Source: Theocolax elegans (Eukaryota; Arthropoda; Insecta; Hymenoptera; Cerocephalidae). Taken from it: a stretch of DNA of 64,000 bases. The notes below the pieces were generated by a model. It ran no database searches, was not told where the DNA came from, and worked only from the letters and a program-made list of their open reading frames with translations. The stretch covers positions 54,171,085 to 54,235,084 of the forward strand of contig CM047426.1 of the NCBI GenBank assembly GCA_026168455.1. The letters run 5' to 3'. The position numbers were made by a program, and so were the translations under genes. Within the stretch, counting starts at the first letter, position 1. The number at the start of each line of letters is the position of its first letter. Positions 45,196 through 55,713 of this stretch are shown here, piece after piece.

Positions 45196-45420
45196 CGAGT
45201 TTTTATATCTTAATGTAATCTATTATAATAATACGAAATGTTGACTTTTTAAATAAATGTAATAAAAATGATAATAAAAAAGAAATTAACGTTATCAACT
45301 GAAATTAGTAAATTTACAAATTGTAATTTTTATATATACATTGTAACGTACACACGTGACTCAGGTGTGTGAGGTGGCGTTGAATGACTGATTAAAGCAA
45401 TCGTAAGCGATGCACCGTAT

Positions 45421-45490
45421 CGCGAACGGTAGCTCAGTGGTCTGAGTACTCGACTCGATCAATTTTCGTGCTGAGGTTCACGCTGTGTCG
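45421..45490 (+). other. tRNA-like segment
   Basis: A box GGTAGCTCAGTGG and B-box-like GAGGTTCACGC are about 38 nt apart, with no clean acceptor stem. Probably a SINE head. Confidence 0.45.
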
Positions 45491-45555
45491 TCCGTCTTTT
45501 TTTCTTTTAATCGCTTGTTCCTCGCCTTTTCATTTGTAACAACATATATATATGA

Positions 45556-45868
45556 TCACAAGAGTGTGACAACATACATTTATTTAAAAGTATTTGTAAT
45601 GTAAAATTCAGAAAATTTGACAAAAAAAGTCATATTTATGTGTTTAGTGAAAAATGCATCCCCCGGGAGCTACAAATTCATGAATATGGGCATAGAATGC
45701 AAAAAATTGCTAAAATGTCAATTTTGACTCTCTGTAACTTAAAATAATGGCACCGAAAAAATCTGAAAAATTTAGGTGAACTAATGGATACCTCTAAAGC
45801 ATATTCCCACAGTTATAGCAGTAATAATTTTGTTCATCTTCGATTTCACAGAGAACCACCCATATATT
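45556..45868 (-). repeat. Repeat copy 2, inverse of 34530-34852
   Basis: It starts ATCACAAGAGTGTGACA and ends TCACAGAGAACCACCC, mirroring copy 1 with moderate divergence. It lies immediately before the hammerhead array. Confidence 0.7.
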
Positions 45869-46221
45869 TGTATACATACATATATATTATTTTAATTAAA
45901 TTAAATATTATCATTGCTTATGGATTTCAATAACTTTTTAAAGCAACAATAATTTTATTATTAAAAATATAATTTTTTCTCGTCCAGGCCAAAGTTTTTA
46001 AATTAATATTGAATTTTGTTGGTCTTGCTGAGCTAACGTCTAACGACTCTAAGAACTCCAAGTTGCTCGCTCGAAAAGGCACGACAATTCGCCGCGTATC
46101 AATCCCGAGGACAACATTATGAAGGCCACAAGCCGCCAGACATAAATCAAAAGAAGAAGCAAATAAAATACTAAGTAATAAAATTGAAAATATTTTAATA
46201 AGAAAGAAAGAAATTTTAAGT

Positions 46222-46297
46222 CTATGTGTTTCGTCTTGGGACCGTCTGCCAGAACTCATCAGTAGGGCGCAGACGGTCCCTGCCCCAGACACACAAG
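46222..46297 (-). ncRNA. Type III hammerhead ribozyme, apparently intact
   Basis: On the minus strand: stem III TGTGT with ACACA (plus GTCT/AGAC outer pairs), cleavage triplet GTC, stem I TGGGGC with GCCCTA (one G.T), core CTGATGA, stem II GTTCTGG with CCAAGAC (one mismatch), and GAAA. The open stem is III, so this is type III. Predicted cut is after the C at 46288. All conserved core bases are present. Confidence 0.85.
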
Positions 46298-46733
46298 ACA
46301 GTATTATTGAATCAAAATAATGATAAACTTAAAATTTTGGTATCGTAAGAACGAATGAACGGAGCCTATAGAAGTACACATAAAGTGGAAAATCTGATTG
46401 TGGATGGAAAAGTGCCCCCTAACATCAGAGTATGTACTATGGACATAATCTTAAACCAAAGTCCTGTTATTATTAAAAATATAATTTTTTCTCGCCCAGG
46501 CAAAAGTTTTTAAATTAATATTGAATTTTGTTGGTCTTGCTGATCTAACGTCAAACGACTCTAAGAACTCCAAGTTGCTCGCTCGAAAAGGCACGACAAT
46601 TCGCCGCGTATCAATCCCGAGGACAACATTATGAAGGCCACAAGCCGCCAGACATAAACCAAAAGAAGAAGCAAATAAAATACTAAGTAATAAAATTGAA
46701 AATATTTTAATAAGAAAGAAAGAAATTTTAAGT

Positions 46734-46800
46734 CTATGTGTTCCGTCTTGGGACCGTCTGCCAGAACTCATCAGTGTGGCGCAGACGGTCCCTGCCCTGG
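46734..46800 (-). ncRNA. Hammerhead copy, damaged
   Basis: The GAAA box reads GGAA, stem I is mispaired (CCAGGGC against GCCACA), and the 5' strand of stem III is lost at the inversion junction. Predicted inactive. Confidence 0.7.
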
Positions 46801-46922
46801 AAAAGATCTTTTCCATCCACAATCAGATTTTCCACCTTATGTGTACTTATATAGGCTCCGTTCATTCGTTCTTACGATACCAAAATTTTAAGTTTATCAT
46901 TATTTTGATTCAATAATACTGT

Positions 46923-46998
46923 CTTGTGTGTCTGGGGCAGGGACCGTCTGCGCCCCACTGATGAGTTCTGGCAGACGGTCCCAAGACCAAACACATAG
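46923..46998 (+). ncRNA. Hammerhead copy with one core substitution
   Basis: All stems and CTGATGA match the intact copies, but the GAAA box reads CAAA (G12 to C). G12 is the general-base guanine of hammerheads, so cleavage should be lost or very slow. Confidence 0.8.
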
Positions 46999-47434
46999 AC
47001 TTAAAATTTCTTTCTTTCTTATTAAAATATTTTCAATTTTATTACTTAGTACCTTATTTGCTTCTTCTTTTGATTTATGTCTGGCGGCTTGTGGCCTTCA
47101 TAATGTTGTCCTCGGGATTGATACGCGGCGAATTGTCGTGCCTTTTCGAGCGAGCAACTTGGAGTTCTTAGAGTCGTTAGACGTTAGCTCAGCAAGACCA
47201 ACAAAATTCAATATTAATTTAAAAACTTTTGCCTGGGCGAGAAAAAATTATATTTTTAATAATAACAGGACTTTGGTTTAAGATTATGTCCATAGTACAT
47301 ACTCTGATGTTAGGGGGCACTTTTCCATCCACAATCAGATTTTCCACCTTATGTGTACTTATATAGGCTCCGTTCATTCGTTCTTACGATACCAAAATTT
47401 TAAGTTTATCATTATTTTGATTCAATAATACTGT

Positions 47435-47510
47435 CTTGTGTGTCTGGGGCAGGGACCGTCTGCGCCCCACTGATGAGTTCTGGCAGACGGTCTTAAGACG
47501 AAACACATAG
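47435..47510 (+). ncRNA. Type III hammerhead ribozyme, apparently intact
   Basis: Stem III TGTGT/ACACA, triplet GTC, stem I TGGGGC/GCCCCA (6 perfect pairs), CTGATGA, stem II GTTCTGG/TTAAGAC (two G.T pairs replace G-C of the other copies), GAAAC. Loop I (AGGGACCGTCTGC) and loop II (CAGACGGTC) are complementary over 9 bases. Predicted cut lies between 47444 and 47445. Confidence 0.87.
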
Positions 47511-47946
47511 ACTTAAAATTTCTTTCTTTCTTATTAAAATATTTTCAATTTTATTACTTAGTATTTTATTTGCTTCTTCTTTTGGTTTATGTCTGGCGGC
47601 TTGTGGCCTTCATAATGTTGTCCTCGGGATTGATACGCGGCGAATTGTCGTGCCTTTTTGAGCGAGCAACTTGGAGTTCTTAGAGTCGTTAGACGTTAGC
47701 TCAGCAAGACCAACAAAATTCAATATTAATTTAAAAACTTTTGCCTGGGCGAGAAAAAATTATATTTTTAATAATAACAGGACTTTGGTTTAAGATTATG
47801 TCCATAGTACATACTCTGATGTTAGGGGGCACTTTTCCATCCCAATCAGATTTTCCACCTTATGTGTACTTCTATAGGCTTCCGTTCATTCGTTCTTACG
47901 ATACCAAAATTTTAAGTTTATCATTATTTTGATTCAATAATACTGT

Positions 47947-48235
47947 CTTGTGTGTCTGGGGCAGGGACCGTCTGCGCCCCTCTGATGCAGTTCTGGACAG
48001 ACGGTCTTAAGACGCAACATCATAGACTTTAAAATTTCTTTCTTCTATTAAATATTTTCATTTATTACTGAGTATTTTATTTGCCGTTCTTCTTGGTTTA
48101 TGTCTGGCGGCTTGTGGCCTTCATAATGTTGTCCGCAGGGATTGATACGCGGCGAATTGTCGTGCCTTTTCGAGGGACCGTCTGCGCCCACTGATTGAGT
48201 TCTGGCCGTCCTTAAGACGAAACACATAGGACTTA
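47947..48235 (+). ncRNA. Two degenerate hammerhead copies
   Basis: The copy at 47947 has CTGATGCAG and GCAAC; the one at about 48173-48228 lacks stem III 5' strand and has CTGATTGAG. Both carry extra bases, so they are either decayed or badly assembled. Confidence 0.65.
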
Positions 48236-48448
48236 AAATTTCTTTCTTCTTATTAAAATATTTCAAGGTTTAATTACTGGTAGTAATTTTATTTGCTTCT
48301 TCTTTGGTTTATGTCTGGCGGGCTTGTGGGCCTTCATAATGTTGTCCTCGGTATTGATAACGCGGCGAAGTTGGCGTGCCTTTTCGAGCGAGCAACTTGG
48401 AGTTCTTAGAGTCGTTAGACGTTAGCTCAGCAAGACCAACAAAATTCA

Positions 48449-49366
48449 ATGTGAATAATTTTATTATTTAATTTATTTGTTAAAAATTTCACAATTTTTC
48501 AATTGTAATATTTTATTTTAAACTTTTATTAATAACAAGTCTATTTTATTTAAATATTATTTTGAGCACATTAAGGAAATCATTTACACGTAACATCATT
48601 TTCGTACTTTCAATTACATTGTACTAACTACAGTCTGATTAGACATTCTCACTCAAAATATCAATATTAAATTTTTAACTAATAATTTATATTTTATACA
48701 CTGTTTACATTGCATCCATATCAACTTTAATGTTCTGGGTGCCGTGTACAACGTTTCAAAATTCAAATAAAGATAGACCGATTACGTGTATGAGGTTTTA
48801 TGGAACACATAGTTTCCTTTTATCAGTCTAGGGTCTTGGACCACGTAGATGTCGGATGCTTTTGTTTTAATTTGGAATATGACTCATGGCACAACCGATT
48901 AAGCCGTCACTGGTTTTATGATTTAAATTACTTTGTAGATACCTTTCAAAGATTTTTTATTTACTTTTATATATTTTACTAACAATAAGACAATTAATCT
49001 TATATTTCCAATTTTTTAAGTTTTAAGAATATAATATTTTAAATGATGCGTTTACTTTAGTCTTTTTAATATTTTTTATTGTCTGTAAAGAAATAAATAT
49101 TATTATTAAAAGCGAAAAATCCATGCATACATTACTTTGATGGTTCCTAATTTGTCAATCAAGAAACTTTAGAACCGGGACTAATGAACGTTGAAATAGA
49201 AACTTTTATCTATATTATATTGCAACATTTAACATTTATTTTGTATATTTGTTTTTTATGCCATGCGTTTGACTAAGCCACGGCCTTTCATACACCTTCA
49301 AATTAAAATTGACTTATTGTGATGCTTTTGAATTGTTAGGAAAAACATAAATGAGTTTATGATAGG
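48449..49366 (+). other. 3' part of the large hAT intron, no further feature
   Basis: AT-rich with no repeat recognised. A 60-codon ORF (48800-48982) has no family. Confidence 0.4.
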
Positions 49367-49657
49367 TACACTGATTATAAAATAAACAAAAAAGCACGCT
49401 ATTCAACAGATACGACAATACGTTGCGTAACTTGCAAATTTTCGCAAGAAGAGTTTGAGGATAATGTAACAAAATTTATTTCTGTCAATCAATTAGCGCA
49501 ACGTATTGTTGAATGCCAAATGTTTTGGAAAATATTTGATGGTATTATTATGTTTCTTGTTTACACCGTATTATAGTGAATTAATTTTGTTACTAATTGT
49601 AATTATATCGTATAAAATAATATTTTTTCAAATTTCAAAATCAAACATGGTAAACAG

Positions 49658-51169
49658 CCGTCGAAACATATGACAAGATACAAAGTAAAAAAAGGATGGA
49701 TGCGCTATATGACAGTTTGTGCCCGGAAATTAAAGAAGCCCTTGCTTCTGCTTCTTTTATATGTACAACTGCAGATATTTGGACCGGAAATAGACGCCGA
49801 TTCTTAGGAGTCACAGCTCATTGGGTATGTAAAATTTATATGCACAAAAGTTTATTAGGTCCCGCTTATCCTTTTGTACAATTTCCCGTTTGGTTGTGAA
49901 AATATGACTAAAATATTTTAAATAAATTTATTAATCATGTAACGTCTTCTTCTTCATTTAGCTAGATAATGATACACTTGGAAGAAAGTCAGCTGCTTTC
50001 GCATGCGTAAGATTCCCGGGAACACATGATTTCCAAAATATTGGGGAAACATTATCTAAAATTTATGATTCTTATGAGATAGATAATGGTAAAATAATTG
50101 CCACAATTACAAATAATGGATCAAATTTTGTAAAGGATTTAGAAGTATTTGGGATCACTGATCCGAAATGCTTTTCACACGGTAAGATATAATATATTTT
50201 TGTTTAAAATAATTATAAGAATATTGTGTTATATTATGAGATAATTTTACATTTAAATAAACCATTTATTTTTACTTAAATAAACGATAAACGTTTCTGT
50301 AAGTTGAAATTTACTGGTTGACATTATCTAGCATAAATTGACGACTATTTCGAAATGAAAATTTTTACGTGGGTTACGGTGTTTATTAATATAATTTTTT
50401 CCTAAAATTTATCAAAAAAATTTTTGTAATACTTTAATTTTAATTTTTAGCCCATTTTGCTGGCGACGAAAATGTAGTTATTGAGAATAATGAATCACCA
50501 ATGAAAGTCGGTGAAGAGCATTTAATTGAGGAGGAAAATACCGACAATGAGGAACTCGAAGCATATGAGGAAAACGATGAAGAGGACGTGAAAGAAGAAA
50601 CAGATGATATAGAAGATTTCGAAAATAGCATCACTGTTTCTTCTGATATCCCTTCCTTATCTCAACATTTTCGGTGTGCGAGTCATACTCTGAATCTTGT
50701 CGCCACAAAGGATACAGGTGCCGCCATTGCTAGCTGCCCAAGTGTATATTACATACATGAGTCAATTTTAAATAAGTGTAAAATTATCTGGAAAAATTTA
50801 ACATCTCCCAAAATAAGAGAGCAGTTGACGGATAATCTAAAATGTAGTATAAAAAGACCAAATGTAACAAGATGGAGCTCTTTATATGATTGCTTAAAAC
50901 AAATTGTTACATTAAAAGAACTCTTAAGTAGTAAGAAAGTCTTGAGTATTATACAAAATACAAAATTGTTTCGCGAACAAGACTTCAAGTATCTAATAAG
51001 GATAATAGCCACTATAGATATGTTTTACCCGGTCTTCTAAAAATTAGAAAAGAATGGGATAAATTAATACTGGGTAATGATATTCCTATTAGCAAACCTG
51101 CTGTACACAAAGTGTAATTGGATTCGCTGGAATATAGATTTAAAGATTATTTCGAAATCAACGGAGTAG
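49658..51169 (+). pseudogene. hAT pseudogene catalytic-core exons
   Basis: Three exons encode the classic hAT blocks. The first reads CTTADIWTGNRRRFLGVTAH. The second reads LGRKSAAFACVRFPGTHDF, then IATITNNGSNFVKDLEVF, where family members have TDNGSN; here Asn takes the place of the usual Asp. The third has an acidic insert, then LSQHFRCASHTLNLVATKD and NVTRWSSLYDCL. Codon phase is kept across both introns (phase 0 and phase 1). The frame breaks at 51038 just after FYPVF. Confidence 0.85.
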
Positions 51170-51416
51170 GTAAGTCAATAGACTACAAAACATGCATAAA
51201 AATGCCAAAATTAAGTTTTTAAAAAAATACATTTTTTGAGAAATAAAAGACGATTAACAATAATGAAATACCAATTATTCTACTGATTGCAAAAGTTTTA
51301 TTAACCATAATATGAAAAATTATACAAAAGTTTTTATATCAACTAGACAGAAAAAAATGAAAATTGGAAACAAAATGAATTTATCGTTCGTAAATATGTA
51401 TATAATATATAATATT

Positions 51417-51530
51417 GGTATCACCGAACTAAATACCTTACTTTACAATAAAACAGGCCTATTGTACTCTTTGCCCATTGTGGTTGGTAGAATTTCCCAG
51501 AGTACGGCCTTTAAAAAAAATAAAGAAAGA
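51417..51530 (+). mobile_element. Fragment of the 8742-8920 MITE
   Basis: Shares CCTATTGTACTCTTTG and ATTTCCCAGAGTACGG with the interior of that MITE. It is inserted in the last hAT intron. Confidence 0.6.
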
Positions 51531-51774
51531 TTTTCCAGATGAGTGAATAATCTGTTATATCAACTTAAATTTTTATGAACAATTTTTTTATTTTCTTATA
51601 AAAGCTATTTTTTACATTTTTTGGTTTGGTCTTTATATTTGTTATACCGCATTTTTTGAAATGAATGATATTTGAAATTTGTGTATTAATTAGTCTAGTA
51701 TTTTACAGTTCAATTTTGTCTACGTTATTAATAATGTATTAAAAATTTGAGGTGAATTTTCTGCAATTTCAACA

Positions 51775-52204
51775 TTAGTCCATCCAAAATTTAAAAAACA
51801 CATTTGTACAATTATAAAAAACACAGCTGCTGAGAAGCTCTATCGCTTCATGCAAGTTATAGCAATAACAGAAACAAGAATAACAGAGGCATCTGAAGAA
51901 TCTGAGGATGAGTACGATTTTTTTAATTTTTCTTCTTTGGAAAGTGATGATTTGCCACTAAACTCGGATTATGAATTGTACCAATTCTGGAAAAAAAATC
52001 TAAAATTCAGGATATCTTAGAAGATTTTCCGGGTGTAATAAAAATGTTTCTGAAATATAACGCGGCATTAGCATCATCTGCAACTGTAGGAAGATTATTT
52101 TCATATGTGACGTTACAAGATGTTTCTAAGTTTAATAGATTTCCCGATCTTGAATTTGAAAAAGAGAATTGTGTTAAAAATAAATTTCGAAAAAAATATG
52201 TTTA
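51775..52204 (+). pseudogene. hAT pseudogene C-terminal (dimerisation) part
   Basis: 51780-52019 reads LVHPKFKKH in place of the usual LDPRFK, then an acidic stretch. After a one-base shift near 52012 the frame gives LEDFPGVIKMFLKYNAALA, SSATVGRLFSY and a final KNKFRKKYV. These correspond to the hAT dimerisation motif (lp..a.v....VERLFS), with Gly-Arg where most members have Glu-Arg. Confidence 0.75.
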
Positions 52205-52694
52205 AAATGTAAATATATTGATTTATAAATAAATGAAAGAATACAAGTTTACTTTTTTTTAAATACCCTCTGAAAGTATATAAATATTTTAGATTTGCTC
52301 TTTAACGCTTACTTGATTTGGTGTTTAACAATACATACTATAAAAACCGCGCTAATAGATATTAGCACTTAGGTTCCTCGTATATTGCTAATTTTTGTTT
52401 ATGTATAAGCAGTACTTGATGCAATTAATGTATGATGAAAGATAATTAATTATTAATAGATAAAAATAATTATTTATAAATACAAAAATTGACGTTAGTC
52501 AAATGTGTACCAAGTGATGTCACCCTGTATATTAAAAAGCTGTTAATTAGTACCCTACTGAAAATGTTTGCGCAACTTTGTGCGCTACTTTTTACGTGTC
52601 TTTATCGAGCCAAAAGTTGCGCCATAAATTGCGCTACTATATTGAAAATTTGAAAAAATATATATATATATATATATATATAATTTTAAATTTC
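52205..52694. other. AT-rich spacer, no gene
   Basis: Ends in a (TA)n run at about 52660-52682. Confidence 0.4.
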
Positions 52695-52858
52695 GGGGTT
52701 TATGGCGCCCATGACAGAGAGGGAAGATACGTACTTTAGTACGAGGAAGAGAGACCTTCGGGTTATGACGCCAGGGCTCCATAACCCGCCCACCCTCAAC
52801 CAGTGGTGGGAAGCAGACAGAAGATCCAAATTAAACATGTCGGGCGTCATAAACCCCT
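52695..52858. mobile_element. 164-bp MITE
   Basis: Terminal inverted repeats GGGGTTTATGGCGCCC and GGGCGTCATAAACCCC match with one difference. The GC-rich interior repeats GGGTTATGACGCC. Confidence 0.75.
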
Positions 52859-52872
52859 ATTGGGAAGTTTAT

Positions 52873-53837
52873 ATATATGGAGTATTCCACTTGAAGTGGT
52901 CCGATCAAAATTTTAAACTGCACGAAATTTTGGGTACACATTGCAAATGTTTTTCAGAATACAGAAAAAAATTTTTAGGTACTGGTATTTATTAGTTCAA
53001 AAGTTATTCCAACCTCAAAAAGGGAACTTTTTCTAGTTTTTTTCAACACCAGCTGGGTTCATCGCTATTTAACCCAAAATCTATCAACTTTTACTATACA
53101 AGATTATATGTAACATTCATTGCTAATTATGTGTAGAATTTATTCTTCTGGGTTAGAATTTCTAATCTCAAGGTCAATGTTACTTAAACTACATGTCAAT
53201 ATTCAACTTAAAAAAAGTGTAAGTTCGCCACAATTGATTTTTTTATCCAAAAGTCTAATAGAAAGCTTGGAGCAATACCTTTCAAATGGTCTGTAGCATT
53301 TTTATGGCCTTCAATTCTGTGAAAAGTTATGATAATTTAAAGAAACACCAAATTTTTTAAAAAATTTAAATGTCTTTCTTTAAATTATCATAACTTTTTA
53401 CAGAATTGAAGGCCATAAAAATGCTACAGACCATTTGAAAGGTATTGCTCCAAGCTTTCTTTTAAACTTTTGCACAAAAAAATCAATTGTGGCGAACTTA
53501 CACTTTATTTAAGTTGAATATTGACATGTAGTTTATGTACCATTGACCTTGAGATTAGAAATTCTAACCCAGAAGGATAAATTCTACACATATTTAGCAT
53601 CGAATGTTACCCATAATGTTGTATAGTAAAAGTCGATAGATTTTGAGTTAAATAGCGATAAACCCAGCTGGTGTTGAAAAAAACTAGAAAAAGTTCCCTT
53701 TTTGAGGTTAGAATAACTTTTGAACTAATAAATACCAGTACCTAAAAATTGTTTCTGTATTCTGAAAGCTTTTGCAATGTGTACCCAAAATTTGGTGCAT
53801 TTTAAAATTTTGATCGGACCACTTCACGTGGAATACC

Positions 53838-53848
<11 letters not shown>
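52873..53848. mobile_element. Nearly perfect 976-bp palindromic element
   Basis: Two arms of about 488 bp meet without a loop near 53359 (AAATTTTTTAAAAAATTT). The ends are GG(A/G)GTATTCCACGTGAAGTGG-like and flanked by TA runs. The arms differ by a few per cent. No ORF of note. Confidence 0.9.
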
Positions 53849-53875
<27 letters not shown>

Positions 53876-53879
53876 TAGG

Positions 53880-55060
53880 GGGCTTCGGGTGGATTCTGAT
53901 ATCAGGTTTCCGAAATAATGCTTTCAAAATGGAGGATATGTATATTTTTATGTTGACTTGAATACTCTCAAACTCATATCTAAAGTGCCTCAATCTCAGT
54001 GATAATCAATATCATACTAGTTTTCTGAAATTCTGCAGCCAAGATGGCTATATTATTTTGGATATATTATTTCGGAAATCTGATATCAGATTCGTTATCA
54101 GCGAGCCCTAAAAGCCTTTACATTGAATTTTGAAGTATTCAGGACAATATAGAAAAAAACTGCCTGTCCGCTATTTTGAATTCGCCATTTTGGATACATC
54201 ACTTAGGAAACCTGATATCAGATTCGTTATCAGTGACCCCTAAAACTCATTAGTTATGAATTTTAAAGTTTTGAAGCGAATATAGAAAAAAATCTATGTC
54301 CGCCATTCTGAATCCGCCATCTTAGATGCAAAATTCGAACAATCTAATGTCAGATTCATGATCAGCGATCTCAAAAACCCCTATATATAAATTTTCATTT
54401 AGATATCCTGGAGAGAAAAATGTATGCTTCAAAGGTTGAAAATCGTTGTCCGCCATATTGAATCCGCCATCTTGAATACATAATTTCATAGATCTGACAT
54501 CTGATTCGTAATCAGCGATCTCGAAAACCCCTATGTACAAATTTTCAGCCAATCAACTCTAATAGAAAAATGTATGCCTCAAAGGGTTAATAAAGTTATA
54601 TTTATTTATTTAACTAAAAACTTCAAATTTTGAAAGACAAGATTTTTTTTTTTAACACTTACCTCGAGGTTTTTCCAAATTCAAGATGGCAGCATCTAAG
54701 ATGGTAATATATATAGGAGAAATTTTTTTGATATTTCGATATTATTCCATAAACAATGTTTTATGATGAATGTTTATCAACATTGGACATACGGCGTAGT
54801 TTTTACCATTTCAAGATGGCGGACCCAATATAGCGGCAAGAAATTTGGCAAATTCTTCGATTTTTATGAAATTCGATTTACAGGGATTTCTTGGATCACT
54901 GATTACGAAATCGTTATCAGTTTTTACAAATTCAAGATGGCGGACCCTATATAGCGGCAAGAAATTTTGCAAATTGTTGGATTTCTATGAAATTTGATTT
55001 ACAGGGGTTTTCTAGATTGCTGGTTACAAATTCGTTGTTAGTTTTGATTTACATATTCAA
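53880..55060 (+). repeat. Two minisatellites with 'ATGGCGGA/CCGCCAT' words
   Basis: 53880-54600 has five copies, about 135-150 bp apart, of CTGATATCAGATTCGTTATC, AGCGATC and AAAACCCCTA. 54670-55060 has copies about 130 bp apart of TTCAAGATGGCGGACCC and TATAGCGGCAAGAAATTT. The shared GATGGCGGA word suggests a common origin. Confidence 0.75.
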
Positions 55061-55512
55061 AATAGCATAGAAACCAATATGGTGATCACAAGTTCTATTT
55101 ATGTTAAATCCGTAATGATGACTTATGTGCAGCATGCTTTTCCTCATGAAATAAATAGTCGTAAATATTCCTTAACGAAAATATTAAAAGTAAACAAAAC
55201 AAAGAAATTACAAAAAAAACTTACTGAATTACGTGTCTTTTCATGCGATGTGCAGGTTACATTTTTCAAAATTATTTCGCCTGCCGTAATTCCATGATTT
55301 TGTCCGATCAGCGCGTTTATATGTCTTCGATGCCTGGCCAACATTTGCGGCATGAGCATAGCGAGCGTTGCTGGTTGGAGGCGGGCAGCGAAATTACATG
55401 AGCAAGCAAATCACACATTATATTTTTAAATTAATAAATAAACAGTAATTTGTAAATAAAGACATTGAATATTTTTTAAATTAACAGAAAATTAATATTA
55501 ATTTTTTTACAA
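55061..55512. other. No gene supported
   Basis: A 71-codon minus ORF (55144-55359) has no recognisable motif. The GC-rich patch 55300-55395 may be the edge of an element. Confidence 0.35.
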
Positions 55513-55713
55513 CTATTTTTTACCATTTAGATTATTTTCAAATGCACACGAAAGATGATTTTTATTACCATCTTTACACTTTTTGAATGCCTCGTAAATT
55601 TGTAAATAACGATCACCACACTTTTTTGGTAAAATTTCACTACTTATAATTAATTCTGCTTCCTTCTTAAAATGTGTTATGATTTCATCTTCATCTATAG
55701 AATAGTCATCGTC
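55513..55713 (-). pseudogene. Possible tyrosine-recombinase (Crypton-like) transposon fragment
   Basis: A 66-codon minus-strand stretch begins with an acidic run (DDDYSIDEDEI) and contains ILPKKCGDRYLQIYEAFKKC. The LPKKSG.RYL..Y..F..W pattern is one I associate with the N-terminal part of Crypton/tyrosine-recombinase proteins in insects, here with Cys in place of Ser and of Trp. Stops close it on both sides. Assignment is by memory and weak. Confidence 0.35.

Larger units (their letters stand above)
45946..48448. repeat. 512-bp satellite/retrozyme-like array carrying hammerhead ribozymes
   Basis: About 4.5 units with a period of exactly 512 bp (plus starts 46923, 47435, 47947; minus copies 46222 and 46734). 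Two units are on the minus strand and the rest on the plus strand, meeting at a 16-bp palindrome (GGAAAAGATCTTTTCC, 46799-46814). Each unit has a 76-nt type III hammerhead, a T-rich tract, the block GTCTGGCGGCTTGTGGCC, a GACGTTAGCTCAGCAAGACC block, and an AT-rich tail with CTCTGATGTTAGGGGGCAC. The last two plus units are truncated and full of small indels. A roughly 117-123-codon ORF recurs in three units but overlaps the ribozyme and resembles nothing I know. Confidence 0.85.
44420..52204 (+). pseudogene. hAT-family transposase, multi-exon and decayed
   Basis: Coding blocks in hAT order lie between splice-like borders. They are a BED-finger exon (44420-44780), 49367-49541, 49658-49824, 49972-50181, 50451-51169, and C-terminal blocks at about 51775-52204. 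Intron borders that I can read include GTAATA (44781), GTATTA (49542), GTATGT (49825), GTAAGA (50182), GTAAGT (51170), and acceptors TTTACAG (44419), AAACAG (49657), CATTTAG (49971) and TTTTTAG (50450). Lesions seen: TAA at 44541, TAA at 51038 or, in the neighbouring frame, 51115, and a frameshift near 52012. The first intron is about 4.6 kb and contains the hammerhead array. The 5' start was not found. A hAT transposase would excise and insert its element; this copy cannot. Confidence 0.85.

Noticed and set aside
55144..55359. 71-aa minus ORF near the Crypton-like fragment
   Set aside because: No recognisable motif; could not be linked to the fragment at 55513 by frame or splice signals.
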